Below the pieces are notes generated by a model that did not search any database, was not told where the DNA came from, and saw nothing but the letters and a program-made list of their open reading frames with translations. Positions 33,393-42,112 of a stretch of 44,753 bases of DNA are shown here, in pieces (position 1 is the first letter of the stretch; the number at the start of each line of letters is the position of its first letter). The stretch spans positions 1 through 44,753 of the forward strand of contig MPMO01000041.1 in assembly GCA_002238555.1 (NCBI GenBank), in the 5' to 3' direction. The position numbers were made by a program, and so were the translations under genes. This stretch comes from Caldilineaceae bacterium bin34. GTDB lineage: Bacteria > Chloroflexota > Anaerolineae > Caldilineales > Caldilineaceae.

Positions 33393-34092
33393 GCAACCTC
33401 CTGGACCATGAATCCGGATTCTGGTTCGGCGACAACTTAGTCCGCCACAAATAGGGTTCTTGGGCCGCTGTCCAACCCTTGGCTGCTAGGCTAACCCCGG
33501 CGAAAGGCGATCCCCGTGAACCGTAGGTCGGAAATCGTAGCATACGATCTGGTGCCTGGAACGTGCCATTCTCACCGGTCTTCAGGCCATCGTGCTCGAA
33601 TTCATGGCTCCCGGACATCCGGGGGCGGGATGCGTGGATTTGGACGCAACATCCGCCGCGAGGCCGGCCGAACCGCCCCTGGGAGCTTCGCGGCCAAGCC
33701 CATACAGGCTGGTTGGGAGCCGTGTCTGCTCAAGGTCCTTCCCCAACGGAATGCGATTGTTCCGGGATTCCGGAAATCGGCCAATCCTGGTGACCGGGGC
33801 GTCAGGGGAGTGCGGTGCCATCGGCCCTGACCGATGTTCCCACGGCGCCGCGAGGACTGAATTCTTCCTTCCTGCCTGCGTTGTGACCGGAAGAATGACA
33901 ACCGCCCTGTTCCGAACTCACTTTGACCTCCTTCCGGGGCAACAGGTAGAATGGGCTTGGATTCTCCGAATCAGCGAACGCGTGCCGATCGACGATCGGC
34001 CGGCGAGGTGCGGCTTGCCATCAAGTAGAGGGTCGCATTTTCCCCCGACACCCCGAATCCGTTTGAACCCATTGGTTTCTTGGAGTGATGCC
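33393..34092. other. 700-base divergent region between msrP and the orphan binding protein
   Basis: No gene is recognised. An open frame runs through it into the binding protein, but its product is low-complexity and lacks conserved domains. The region should hold the msrP promoter (a weak TTGGAC/TATTTG pair on the minus strand, around 33445-33472) and the binding-protein promoter described separately. The remaining 400 bases in the middle show no clear structure. Confidence 0.45.
33923..33952 (+). promoter_or_regulatory. Sigma-70-like promoter for the orphan binding protein
   Basis: TTGACC (33923-33928), an 18-base spacer and TAGAAT (33947-33952) match five of six bases of each consensus hexamer. 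Transcription would start near 33960 and give a 5' leader of about 130 bases before the ATG at 34093. Nothing like a known riboswitch was seen in the leader. Confidence 0.5.
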
Positions 34093-36042
34093 ATGAATCT
34101 GCGAACCCTTTTGGCAGCGGCCATGTCCTTGTTGCTGGCTTTGGCCTTGGCAACGGCCTGTGCCGCGCCTGAGCCGGAAGCCCCTGCCGAAGCCGCGCCT
34201 GCGGCGGACGGAGCCGCCGACGCGGACAGCAAGTATTCCCAGTCGCCCTCCCTGGATGCCCAGGTTGCCTCTGGTGAACTGGCTCCCGTCGAGGAGCGGT
34301 TGCCGGCCAATCCTCTGGTGGTCGTGCCGGGCATCATCTCCGAAGTCAACGACCTGCCCGAATTGGCTATCGGCGAGTACGGCGGTGTGATGCGGTTTGC
34401 CCATCCCAGCCCCGGCTGGAACCCCGACATTTTCATCATGCTCAACGAGAACGTCCTGGCAGCCCCCGGCATTAGCGTAGCGGGTATCTATGGGAATGTG
34501 GTGCAGGACTACACAGTCAACGAAGACAACACGGTCTTCACATTCCACTTGCGCGAGGGTTTGAAGTGGTCGGACGGTGCGCCAGTGACGACCGAGGATG
34601 TGCGGTTTGCGCATTACGATGTCCTGCTGCATGAAGACTATACGCCGAGTGTTCCCAATAAGTTCCGTTCCGGGGGTTCTCCGGACGGTACCACGGGCGT
34701 CTTTGACATTTCCGACGATTACACCTTCAGCATTACCTTTGACGAAAGCTATGGCGGTTTCCTGCGCGAGTTGAGCATCAAGGGTTGGCAAGGCTACACG
34801 GACGTGTTCAAGCCGGCCCATCACCTGAAGCCACTTCACACGGATTACGGTGATGCGGATGAAATCGCGGCCATGGTTGAGGACAAGGGATTGGATTCTC
34901 CAAGAGCGCTCTTCACCTCTGTAGACTGCCGCAACTGGGATCTCACGCGCCCGCAGTGCGCCGGCTTCCCTGCGATGTGGCCTTGGATCAACGCAACCGA
35001 ATCCGACGAACTCATGAAGTTCGAGCGGAACGCCTACTACTTCAAGGTGGATGCGGCAGGCAATCAGTTGCCCTACATCGACGAGGTGGTTTCCGTCTTG
35101 GTGGCTGACACCGACACGGTGAACATCAAGGTCTTCGCAGACGAAGTGGATTTGCTGCGCGAGGATACCGCCCTGCTCAAGCTGCCGCTGTACCAGGATG
35201 CCAAGGAAAACGGATATATCAATTTCGCAATCCTCGACAACCATGTCGATCCGGTGGCTCTTTACTTGAATCTGACCTATGAGGACGACGTGTGGCGAGA
35301 GGTCGTGGGAAATCTCGACTTCCGACGTGCCGTCAGTTTGGCCATCAACCGGGCGGAAATCATTGAGAGCATCTACTACGGTTACGCCTCCCTGCCCGAG
35401 CTGATCCCCAGCGAATACGACCCCGAAGCCGCCAATGCCCTGCTGGACAGCATCGGCTTGGATCAGCGTGACGGCGAAGGTTTCCGCATCGGGCCGGACG
35501 GCAATACGTTTGTGGTGCCTCTGGAGCATGCCGACCATGCGCCGGACTTCCAACCGATGGGCGAACTCCTGGCCTCGTATTTGCAGGACGTGGGCCTCAA
35601 GACCACGCTCAGGCAAATTGATCCTTCCCTTTGGAGTCAACGTTGGAATGCCAACGAGTTGCAGGCCACCATGATCTGGTCCGTTCAGCCCATGTGGAAG
35701 AACGGTACTTGGACAGACTATTTCCCCACGCCTGGGTGGGCTGCCGCCTGGCGGACCTGGATGAACACCAATGGCGAAAGCGGTGAAGAACCCCCGCAGG
35801 CGGTCAAGGACCTGATCGAGGCAGGCCGGGGACGCGTTAGGGTCCCGCCGGCGTCGGCCGAGGACGTGGAGCTCACGAGGCAGTTGTACCAGAACCATTA
35901 CGACAACATCTGGTTTATTCAACTGGTGGAAAAGGTCGGCTACGTGTTGGTCACGGACGCCGCCATGCGCAACGTGCCCATCGCGGGCCAGGCCATTGCC
36001 GGCAACAACTCCGGCGAGCAGATGTTCTACACGAGCGAATAG
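34093..36042 (+). CDS. Orphan ABC substrate-binding lipoprotein, family 5
   Basis: A 649-residue extracellular binding protein of the SBP_bac_5 family. The signal peptide (MSLLLALALATACAAP) has its lipobox Cys at residue 23, followed by an Ala/Glu/Pro linker. Characteristic segments are TFHLREGLKWSDGAPVTTED, NLDFRRAVSLAINRAEIIES and LLASYLQDVGLKTTLRQID. The ATG at 34093 follows GGAG at good spacing and begins the signal peptide; the longer upstream frame is not conserved. Base composition is visibly less GC-rich than in its neighbours. No permease or ATPase follows, so it must work with a transporter encoded elsewhere, or act as a receptor. It is transcribed in the same direction as the PhyH block, behind a hairpin. 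Confidence 0.92.
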   Translation: MNLRTLLAAAMSLLLALALATACAAPEPEAPAEAAPAADGAADADSKYSQSPSLDAQVASGELAPVEERLPANPLVVVPGIISEVNDLPELAIGEYGGVMRFAHPSPGWNPDIFIMLNENVLAAPGISVAGIYGNVVQDYTVNEDNTVFTFHLREGLKWSDGAPVTTEDVRFAHYDVLLHEDYTPSVPNKFRSGGSPDGTTGVFDISDDYTFSITFDESYGGFLRELSIKGWQGYTDVFKPAHHLKPLHTDYGDADEIAAMVEDKGLDSPRALFTSVDCRNWDLTRPQCAGFPAMWPWINATESDELMKFERNAYYFKVDAAGNQLPYIDEVVSVLVADTDTVNIKVFADEVDLLREDTALLKLPLYQDAKENGYINFAILDNHVDPVALYLNLTYEDDVWREVVGNLDFRRAVSLAINRAEIIESIYYGYASLPELIPSEYDPEAANALLDSIGLDQRDGEGFRIGPDGNTFVVPLEHADHAPDFQPMGELLASYLQDVGLKTTLRQIDPSLWSQRWNANELQATMIWSVQPMWKNGTWTDYFPTPGWAAAWRTWMNTNGESGEEPPQAVKDLIEAGRGRVRVPPASAEDVELTRQLYQNHYDNIWFIQLVEKVGYVLVTDAAMRNVPIAGQAIAGNNSGEQMFYTSE

Positions 36043-36085
36043 CTCGGTGACATGAAGTCCGGGGGATCCGAGCGGTTCCCCGACG

Positions 36086-36121
36086 GCCCGGCTGTCGGCA
36101 CCCCTCCGCCGGCAGCCGGGC
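36086..36121 (+). terminator. Long GC-rich hairpin after the orphan binding protein
   Basis: GCCCGGCTG pairs with CAGCCGGGC (9 bp), and an inner TCGGC/GCCGG adds five pairs including one wobble, around the loop ACCCCTCC. The following TGGCTGTTTG is only weakly U-rich. It may be a partial terminator that limits read-through from the binding protein into the PhyH gene. Confidence 0.5.
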
Positions 36122-36172
36122 TGGCTGTTTGCAAGGAGGGACGGTTCCCATCGGAGACCGGAGCGGAAACCC

Positions 36173-37012
36173 ATGAACTGTGAAGTGACACAGGCACAGA
36201 TCGACTCCTACCAGGAGAACGGATTCGTCGTGTTCGACGACTTTCTGACCCCCGACGAGCTGGAAACCTGGCGCGCGGCCGTGGATGAGGCCGTCGAGAA
36301 CCGCAAGGACCGCAAGCTGGTGGTGGAAGACGCGGACGAGGACGACGACCGCTGGAAGGCGGGCGACTCGTACTATGACTACGTGTTCGTGCAGCGGGTG
36401 AACCTGTGGAAGGACAGTCCCGCTGTCCGCAAGCTGATCCTGGACCCGCGCATCGGCCGCATGGCCACGCTGCTGGCCCAGACCGAGGGGATGCGCGTCT
36501 GGCACGATCAGGCCCTGATCAAGCAGCCGTGGGCCAATCCCACTGCCTGGCACCTTGACAATCCCTACTGGTCCTTCCATGCAAGGAACTCCACCAGCAT
36601 CTGGGTGGCGCTGGACGATGCCACCTACCAGAACGGCTGCCTGTACTTTCTGGGCGGCTCGCACAAGAAGACGACCTACGACAATGTCGGCATCACGGAG
36701 AACATGGGGGACATCTTCCGGGTCTACCCGGACTTCGTGAACCTGCCCTCCATGGCCGCGCCCATGAAGGCGGGATCCTGTTCCTTCCACAATGCGCTGC
36801 TCGTGCACGGGGCCGGCGCCAACATGACCGGCGGCTGGCGGCGCGCCATGACCTGCGGCTTCATGCCGTACGGCAGCACGTTCAACGGGAATCAGAATAT
36901 TCTCTCGGACGAGCAGTTCGCGTCCTACGAGATCGGCGATGTGCTCGACGACGACAATCAGAACCCCGTGGTCTGGCACCCCAATCCGGAGCTGATCACG
37001 GCCAAGCCCTGA
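36173..37012 (+). CDS. Phytanoyl-CoA dioxygenase (PhyH) family protein
   Basis: A 279-residue Fe(II)/2-oxoglutarate-dependent oxygenase. The metal triad is visible: His127 and Asp129 in AWHLDNPYW, and His212 in SFHNALLVHGAGAN. Arg223, eleven residues after the last His as in human PhyH, would bind 2-oxoglutarate. The N-terminal QENGFVVFDDFLTPDELETW is the standard family start, and NGCLYFLGGSHK is also typical. Bacterial members hydroxylate varied small molecules; the substrate is unknown here. It opens a co-directional block with peroxiredoxin, isomerase, lactonase, sulfatase, aldolase, a second PhyH and an oxidoreductase. Confidence 0.93.
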   Translation: MNCEVTQAQIDSYQENGFVVFDDFLTPDELETWRAAVDEAVENRKDRKLVVEDADEDDDRWKAGDSYYDYVFVQRVNLWKDSPAVRKLILDPRIGRMATLLAQTEGMRVWHDQALIKQPWANPTAWHLDNPYWSFHARNSTSIWVALDDATYQNGCLYFLGGSHKKTTYDNVGITENMGDIFRVYPDFVNLPSMAAPMKAGSCSFHNALLVHGAGANMTGGWRRAMTCGFMPYGSTFNGNQNILSDEQFASYEIGDVLDDDNQNPVVWHPNPELITAKP

Positions 37013-37030
37013 ACCCCGGGATATTCTCCG

Positions 37031-37052
37031 GCGCCAAGGCATGCCTTGGCGC
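37031..37052. repeat. 22-base perfect palindrome upstream of the peroxiredoxin
   Basis: GCGCCAAGGC-AT-GCCTTGGCGC lies 18 bases after the PhyH stop and 26 before the peroxiredoxin start. It could be a hairpin ending the PhyH message or an operator controlling the peroxiredoxin. Its core GGCATGCC is identical to that of the 28-base palindrome at 15786-15813. Confidence 0.6.
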
Positions 37053-37078
37053 ACCACTTGCAACACTAAGGACGGTCC

Positions 37079-37549
37079 ATGGCCCTCAAACACCTCCAAC
37101 CCAATACCCCGGCGCCGGATTTCACCGCGGTCAACGAGAACGGCGAAACCGTGTCCCTGGCCGATTTCCGGGGCCAGAACCTAATCCTGTACTTCTACCC
37201 CAAGGACGACACCCCCGGCTGCACCATGCAGGCCTGCTCGCTGCGCGACAACTTCGACGATTTGCGGGCCCTGAACGCGACGGTTTTGGGCGTGAGCCCG
37301 GATGACAGCCAGCGCCATGCGAAGTTCATCGGCAAGTACAACCTGCCCTTCTCGCTGCTGGTCGACGAAGACCACGCGCTTTGCGAAGCCTACGGCGTCT
37401 GGGGCGAACGCAACTTCATGGGCAAGAAGTTCATGGGTGTGCACCGAAGCAGCTTTGTAATCGACGGGGACGGCAATCTGGTCGCGGTCGACTACGACGT
37501 CAAACCGAAGAAGACCGTTGCGGCCGCCCTCGAAGCCCTGGGCGGCTGA
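37079..37549 (+). CDS. bcp: Thiol peroxidase, bacterioferritin-comigratory-protein type peroxiredoxin
   Basis: A 156-residue AhpC/TSA-family peroxidase that reduces hydrogen peroxide and alkyl hydroperoxides with electrons from thioredoxin. The active-site stretch is LILYFYPKDDTPGCTMQACS: Cys48 is the peroxidatic cysteine and Cys53, five residues later, the resolving one. GVSPDDSQRHAKFIGKYNLP and LVDEDHALCEAYGVWGERNF are typical BCP segments. AAGGA lies eight bases before the ATG. It may protect the iron-dependent dioxygenases nearby from peroxide (inference). It is an ordinary, complete family member. Confidence 0.95.
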   Translation: MALKHLQPNTPAPDFTAVNENGETVSLADFRGQNLILYFYPKDDTPGCTMQACSLRDNFDDLRALNATVLGVSPDDSQRHAKFIGKYNLPFSLLVDEDHALCEAYGVWGERNFMGKKFMGVHRSSFVIDGDGNLVAVDYDVKPKKTVAAALEALGG

Positions 37550-37598
37550 TGCGCGCCGATAGTCTGTACAGGTTCGGTTCAGACCGGGACGGTGAATT

Positions 37599-38396
37599 AT
37601 GAAGTGGGCCTTTATTGCCGCCAACGACGCTGACCAACTGGTCCGCGATGTGGAGTTCGCCTCCCTGCACGGCTTTGCCGGTCTCGAGTTCAACCACTGG
37701 GCCGGCTTCGCCGACCTGACTGAGGCGGACATCGCGGCCACAGCCGCGATACTGGAAGCGCGGGGCATCCGCTGTGCGTCCCTCGGCCTCTGGGGCTGGA
37801 ACCATCTGGCGCTGGATGCGGCCGAACGGGCGGAAGCGCATCGCCACCTGGACCGTCTGCTGGCATTCGGCCGCATCCTCGGTGCGGAGACGCTGGTGAC
37901 CGGAGGCGGGGACTGGGGCGGTGCACCCCTGGACGAACAGGCCCGGGAGTTTGCCCGTGTCTTTCCTCCCTTCCTCGATCGGGCGGCCGCAGCCGGCTTC
38001 GATGTGGCCTTCTACGGACTGCACGGCAATTCGTTCTTCGATGGCCTGGCCGCCTTCGAACGGGTGTGGGAACTGGGCCTGGACATCCGTATCAAGTACG
38101 ACCCCGCCAACTTCATGCATGCCGGGCAGGACCCGGTGCCGGTGGTCCGGCAATACGGGCACCGTGTCGGCTACATGCACATCAAGGAACATGTGGTCAT
38201 TGACGGTGAACTGGCCTCGCAGCCGGCGGCCGGCATGGGCGATGTGCCGTGGGGCACGCTCTTTGCCTTCCTTTACGAGCACGGCTACAGGGGTTGGCTG
38301 TCCATGGAGCCCCACGGGCCTCTCTGGTCCCGCGAGCCGTTGCGCAGCCGCATGCTGTTGCTCAGCAAGCGCTATCTGGAGTCGTTCGTACTCTGA
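37599..38396 (+). CDS. TIM-barrel sugar phosphate isomerase/epimerase
   Basis: A 265-residue protein of the AP-endonuclease-2/xylose-isomerase-like superfamily. It starts MKWAFIAANDADQLVRDVEF and shows FAGLEFNHWAGF (strand 2), LVTGGGDWGG, DIRIKYDPANFMHAGQDPVP (metal-binding Asp), VGYMHIKEHVVIDG (His) and GWLSMEPHGPLW (Glu). The WxxGDWG-like Gly/Trp motif after LVTGGG is seen in several uncharacterised members. It probably converts one keto-sugar (acid) into another. It lies 49 bases after the peroxiredoxin and 84 before the lactonase, within the catabolic block. Confidence 0.9.
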   Translation: MKWAFIAANDADQLVRDVEFASLHGFAGLEFNHWAGFADLTEADIAATAAILEARGIRCASLGLWGWNHLALDAAERAEAHRHLDRLLAFGRILGAETLVTGGGDWGGAPLDEQAREFARVFPPFLDRAAAAGFDVAFYGLHGNSFFDGLAAFERVWELGLDIRIKYDPANFMHAGQDPVPVVRQYGHRVGYMHIKEHVVIDGELASQPAAGMGDVPWGTLFAFLYEHGYRGWLSMEPHGPLWSREPLRSRMLLLSKRYLESFVL

Positions 38397-38480
38397 CCTC
38401 TCCGAACCGGGGGGCGCCGCTCCCTGGTCGGCTCCATTCGGCTTCCCCGGCACCAATCCATCAAGGAATCAGATCCGACC

Positions 38481-39575
38481 ATGACTGATCCATCCCGAAC
38501 CTTTCTGTATGTGGGGACCTACACGGTTTCCCTGCCGCATGTCCAGGCCACGGCCCAGGGCATCTATGCGTTCGAGCGCGCGGCCGACGGGCTGATGCAG
38601 GCCATCGACTGGTATCCGTCGCTGCCGAACCCCACGTTCCTGGACGTTCATTCCGAACACAACCTCCTGTTCGCATGCAGCGAGGTGGACGACATGGAGG
38701 AATTCGGTGGCGGGGGCGTATCCGCACACACCTTTGATCCCGAGACCGGAGCCCTCACCATGGTGGATCGGCATGCATCCGGCGGGGAATGGCCCTGCCA
38801 CGTAACGCTGGATGAAGCCCGGTCGCGCATCTCCCTGGCGAACTACAAGAGCGGCTCCCTCCAGACGCTCCCCTATGGCGACGACGGCCGGTTTGTTGAG
38901 GGCGCCTTCAACGTGCAGCACGAGGGATCCAGCGTCGACCAGGAACGGCAGGAGGGGCCGCATGCCCATTCCACCACGCTCGATCCATCCGGCACTTTCC
39001 TCATCGCCTGCGATTTGGGCATGGACAGGGCGCGGGTGTACGAGTTGGACGGGGCCGACGGTCCCCTGACCCATCGCAGCGATTTGGTGGTCCGGCCCGG
39101 ATCGGGGCCTCGCCACTTCGACTTCCATCCCAATGGCCGGTGGGCGTATGTCCTGAACGAGTTGAGCGCCACGATTGACGTTTGCAACTGGGACGGCGAT
39201 GCCGGCACCCTGACATCGATCCAAACCATCAACACGCTGCCGGACGACTGGGACGGCCACGTCTCCACCGCGGACATCCATGTTCACCCGTCCGGCAAGT
39301 GGGCCTACAATTCCAACCGCGGGCACGACTCCATCACGATCTTCGCCGTGGATGCCGACGACGGGACGCTCACGCTCCTGGGCCACGAATCGACGCGCGG
39401 CAAGACGCCCCGCAACTTCGCCCTGAGTCCGGAAGGGGATCGGCTGTATGCCGCCAACCAGGACTCGGACACCATCGTGGTATTCGCACTGGACCAGGAG
39501 ACCGGATTGTTGTCTGCCACGGGCGAGGTCATCGACGCGCCCACTCCGGTCTGTTTGAAGTTCGTGTTGCGCTGA
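38481..39575 (+). CDS. Seven-bladed beta-propeller lactonase
   Basis: A 364-residue cytoplasmic protein of the YbhE/6-phosphogluconolactonase-type lactonase family (PF10282). It begins TFLYVGTYTVSLPH, and propeller-blade repeats recur: PHAHSTTLDPSGTFLIACDL, SGPRHFDFHPNGRWAYVLNE, DIHVHPSGKWAYNSNRG and TPRNFALSPEGDRLYAANQD. The conserved His and Arg on the blade faces are present. Such enzymes hydrolyse sugar lactones to sugar acids. Standing between an isomerase and a sulfatase, with a Gfo/Idh dehydrogenase and an aldolase downstream, it fits an oxidative sugar-acid pathway (inference). Confidence 0.92.
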   Translation: MTDPSRTFLYVGTYTVSLPHVQATAQGIYAFERAADGLMQAIDWYPSLPNPTFLDVHSEHNLLFACSEVDDMEEFGGGGVSAHTFDPETGALTMVDRHASGGEWPCHVTLDEARSRISLANYKSGSLQTLPYGDDGRFVEGAFNVQHEGSSVDQERQEGPHAHSTTLDPSGTFLIACDLGMDRARVYELDGADGPLTHRSDLVVRPGSGPRHFDFHPNGRWAYVLNELSATIDVCNWDGDAGTLTSIQTINTLPDDWDGHVSTADIHVHPSGKWAYNSNRGHDSITIFAVDADDGTLTLLGHESTRGKTPRNFALSPEGDRLYAANQDSDTIVVFALDQETGLLSATGEVIDAPTPVCLKFVLR

Positions 39576-39613
39576 CACGCCCCCCATTTCAAGTCTCTCG
39601 AGGATCCGCGGCC

Positions 39614-40984
39614 ATGACCGAGTCAAAACCCAACGTTGTGATTGTGCTGGCGGACCAGTGGCGGGCACAGGCCTGCGGTTATGCCGGAGACAGCCAGGTG
39701 CAGACCCCGCATCTGGATCGGTTGGCTGCCGAGAGCATCAATTACCGGAAAGCCGTGTCGGGCATTCCGGTGTGCACACCGGCCCGGGGTTGTATGTTGA
39801 CCGGCCTCTACGCCCAGACGCACGGATTGTTCGTGAACGACGTGCATCTGGCCGACGACGTCGAGAGTATGGGCAAGATCTTTGGCCGCAACGGCTACGA
39901 CACTGCCTACATCGGCAAGTGGCATGTGGACGGGCGCGGCCGTGACGCACCCATTCCCAGGGAGAGTAGGCAGGGCTTTGAGTACTGGAAGGTCCTGGAG
40001 TGCACGCACTCCTACAATCGCTCCCTGTACTACGACCACGACAAAACGGAACCGGACATCTGGTCGGACTACGACGCCCGTGACCAGACCCGGGACGCCT
40101 GCCGCTGGCTGGAGGAACGCAGCGACTCGGACAAGCCCTTCCTGCTGTTTCTATCGTGGGGACCGCCCCATGACCCCTACGAGACGGCGCCGCCCGAGTT
40201 CAAGGCGATGTACGACCCGGACGCGATCGAGTTGAGGCCCAACGTTCCACCCGAGGTGGCCGACCTGGCCAGGGAACGAATTGCGGGTTACTACGCCCAC
40301 TGCTCCGCGCTGGACAGCTGTGTCGGCGAGTTGCGCGGCACCCTCCAGACCCAAGGACTGGAGGAGAACACCATCTTCCTGTTCCTGTCCGACCATGGGG
40401 ACATGCTGGGTTCGCAGGGGCAGCACATGAAGCAGCGTCCTTGGGAGGAGTCGATTCGGGTGCCATTCCTGTTGCGGTGGCCGGCCGGGCTGGGCACGGA
40501 GGCCCGCACGGAGGACGCGCCGATTGACATCGTGGATGTCCTGCCCACGCTGCTGGGCCTGTGCGGTCTCGAGGCCCGTTCCGACATGGAGGGGCTGGAC
40601 TACAGCGGCCATGTGCGCGGCGGGGAGGACCCGTCGGGTGGACAGGCCCTTGTAATGTGCCTGCAGCCGTTTGGCCAGTTTGTGAGGGCGGCCGGCGGCC
40701 GGGAATACCGCGGGTTGGTGACCGATCGGTACACCTATGTCGAAGACCTGTCCGGCCCGTGGCTGTTGTACGACAACGAGGGCGATCCCTTTCAGTTGGA
40801 CAACCTGGTGGACCAGCCGGATCATGCCGAGCCCCAGGCATCGCTCCGCAGAGACCTGCACGCGCTGTTGGACAGGCGCAACGACAAGTTCCTTTCCGGC
40901 GACGAGTACGTGGAGCAGTTCGGATATACGGTGGACGAGACCGGCACGGTTGGCTACACGTTCCTGTACGGCCGCCAATCCTGA
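39614..40984 (+). CDS. Sulfatase (formylglycine type, CxPAR)
   Basis: A 456-residue sulfatase-superfamily hydrolase. N-terminal PNVVIVLADQWRAQACGYAG holds metal-binding Asp14. The signature CTPARGCMLTG starts at Cys54, the residue to be converted to formylglycine, and GKWHVDG and LFLSDHGDMLGSQG are further active-site segments. No signal peptide is seen, suggesting that the substrate is imported before desulfation. The ATG at 39614 has GAGGA upstream; the long in-frame region before it belongs to the shadow of the lactonase. It is distinct from the CxPSR sulfatase at 23546, so two different sulfate esters may be handled. Confidence 0.94.
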   Translation: MTESKPNVVIVLADQWRAQACGYAGDSQVQTPHLDRLAAESINYRKAVSGIPVCTPARGCMLTGLYAQTHGLFVNDVHLADDVESMGKIFGRNGYDTAYIGKWHVDGRGRDAPIPRESRQGFEYWKVLECTHSYNRSLYYDHDKTEPDIWSDYDARDQTRDACRWLEERSDSDKPFLLFLSWGPPHDPYETAPPEFKAMYDPDAIELRPNVPPEVADLARERIAGYYAHCSALDSCVGELRGTLQTQGLEENTIFLFLSDHGDMLGSQGQHMKQRPWEESIRVPFLLRWPAGLGTEARTEDAPIDIVDVLPTLLGLCGLEARSDMEGLDYSGHVRGGEDPSGGQALVMCLQPFGQFVRAAGGREYRGLVTDRYTYVEDLSGPWLLYDNEGDPFQLDNLVDQPDHAEPQASLRRDLHALLDRRNDKFLSGDEYVEQFGYTVDETGTVGYTFLYGRQS

Positions 40985-41093
40985 GGCAGTCACCAGCCCC
41001 AACTTCGCAGACCGGCGGCCCGTGAGGGAACCGGCAACCGGGTGGGCGGAACCGGCTCCAACGAGAAGGGCCAACATTTGATCAAGAGGCGGC

Positions 41094-41987
41094 ATGGCTG
41101 GTTTCAGGGGCATCTTTCCGGTGGTTCAGACCCCCTTCGATGAACAGGGGGCGGTGGACGAGGCCGGCCTGGCCCGACAGGTGGAATTCTGCCGGCAGGC
41201 GGGAGCCCACGGGTTGGTCTACCCGGTCCTGGCGAGCGAGTTCCAGTTGCTCACCGACGGCGAGCGCCGTTCCGCGCTGGAACGCGTGCTGAAGGCCGCG
41301 GACGGACGGATTCCCGTGGTGGCCGGTGTGGCGGCGGCCAGCGCTCAGGGCGCGGCCGAGTACGCAGCCCATGCCGTTGGGCACGGGGCGGACGCCGTCA
41401 TTGCCCTGCCGCCCTATGTCGGCGTCCTGGGACCGGATGATGTCTTCCGCTACTACGAGGCGATTTCCAACGCCGCCCTTCGGCCTGTGTTCCTTCAGGA
41501 CGCGCCCCCCGGCCTGCCGGTTCCGCGCATCATGGAACTGCTGCAGCAGATCGAACACCTTGCCTATGTCAAGGAGGAGAACGAACCCTCGGCCCACAAC
41601 ATCTCCGCCCTCCTCGAGGGGCTGGGCGATGTCTGTCAGGGCGTGTTTGGAGGTGCCTGGTGCCGGTGGATGATGTCGGAACTGGACCGCGGGGCCCACG
41701 GCTTCATGCCTTCGGTCGAGATCGTGGACGTGCACGTCCGGATCTGGGACCTCTTCCATGCCGGGGAGCAGGCTGCGGCCCGCGACCTGTACGACCGTTT
41801 GCTGCCGTTCATCAACCTCGGCTTCTGTCTCGGACTGTCCGTGATCAAGGAACTTCTGGTACGCCGGGGGATCATCGGGACGGCGCGCACCCGCCGCACC
41901 GGTCTGCCCGCCCTCGACGGGCAGGATGTCAAGGAGCTTGACATAATCCTGGGCAGGATCGACGATCTGCTCATGCCTGCGGCCTGA
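41094..41987 (+). CDS. Dihydrodipicolinate synthase (DHDPS)/aldolase family protein
   Basis: A 297-residue class-I aldolase TIM barrel. GIFPVVQTPFDEQGAVDEAG is the standard N-terminus, and Lys160 in LAYVKEENEP is the expected Schiff-base lysine. The usual Tyr of the YNxP motif is not present; the matching region reads VFLQDAPPGLPV. It is therefore not a normal lysine-pathway enzyme but one of the diverse family members that cleave or dehydrate 2-keto-3-deoxy sugar acids or similar. AAGAGG precedes the ATG. The context (lactonase, sulfatase, oxidoreductases) supports cleavage of a sugar-acid intermediate (inference). A terminator-like hairpin follows. Confidence 0.9.
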   Translation: MAGFRGIFPVVQTPFDEQGAVDEAGLARQVEFCRQAGAHGLVYPVLASEFQLLTDGERRSALERVLKAADGRIPVVAGVAAASAQGAAEYAAHAVGHGADAVIALPPYVGVLGPDDVFRYYEAISNAALRPVFLQDAPPGLPVPRIMELLQQIEHLAYVKEENEPSAHNISALLEGLGDVCQGVFGGAWCRWMMSELDRGAHGFMPSVEIVDVHVRIWDLFHAGEQAAARDLYDRLLPFINLGFCLGLSVIKELLVRRGIIGTARTRRTGLPALDGQDVKELDIILGRIDDLLMPAA

Positions 41988-42012
41988 CAAGGTTCCTGCG
42001 GGGGCTGCGACA

Positions 42013-42043
42013 GGCGGCGGCTGCCGCTGCCCTATAATTTTTT
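42013..42043 (+). terminator. Terminator-like hairpin after the aldolase gene
   Basis: GGCGGCG pairs with CGCTGCC (42013-42019 with 42025-42031, one wobble), followed by CTATAATTTTTTG. The T-run starts about seven bases after the stem, slightly far for a classical terminator. The TATAAT at 42033-42038 could instead be a -10 box for the second PhyH gene, although no -35 is evident. Confidence 0.45.
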
Positions 42044-42112
42044 GTTCCGATCCATTAGTCCCCAACGCATGGGCAGGAATCTGCCGGAGCCACAGCGCTC
42101 AAGGAGTTGATC

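Noticed and set aside
33592..34092. N-terminal extension of the orphan binding protein
   Set aside because: A typical lipoprotein signal peptide with Shine-Dalgarno begins at 34093, and the upstream extension is low-complexity.
42033..42038. TATAAT as the promoter of the second PhyH gene
   Set aside because: No -35 hexamer lies at 16-18 bases, and the same bases are the tail of a hairpin followed by T-run; it was noted as an alternative only.
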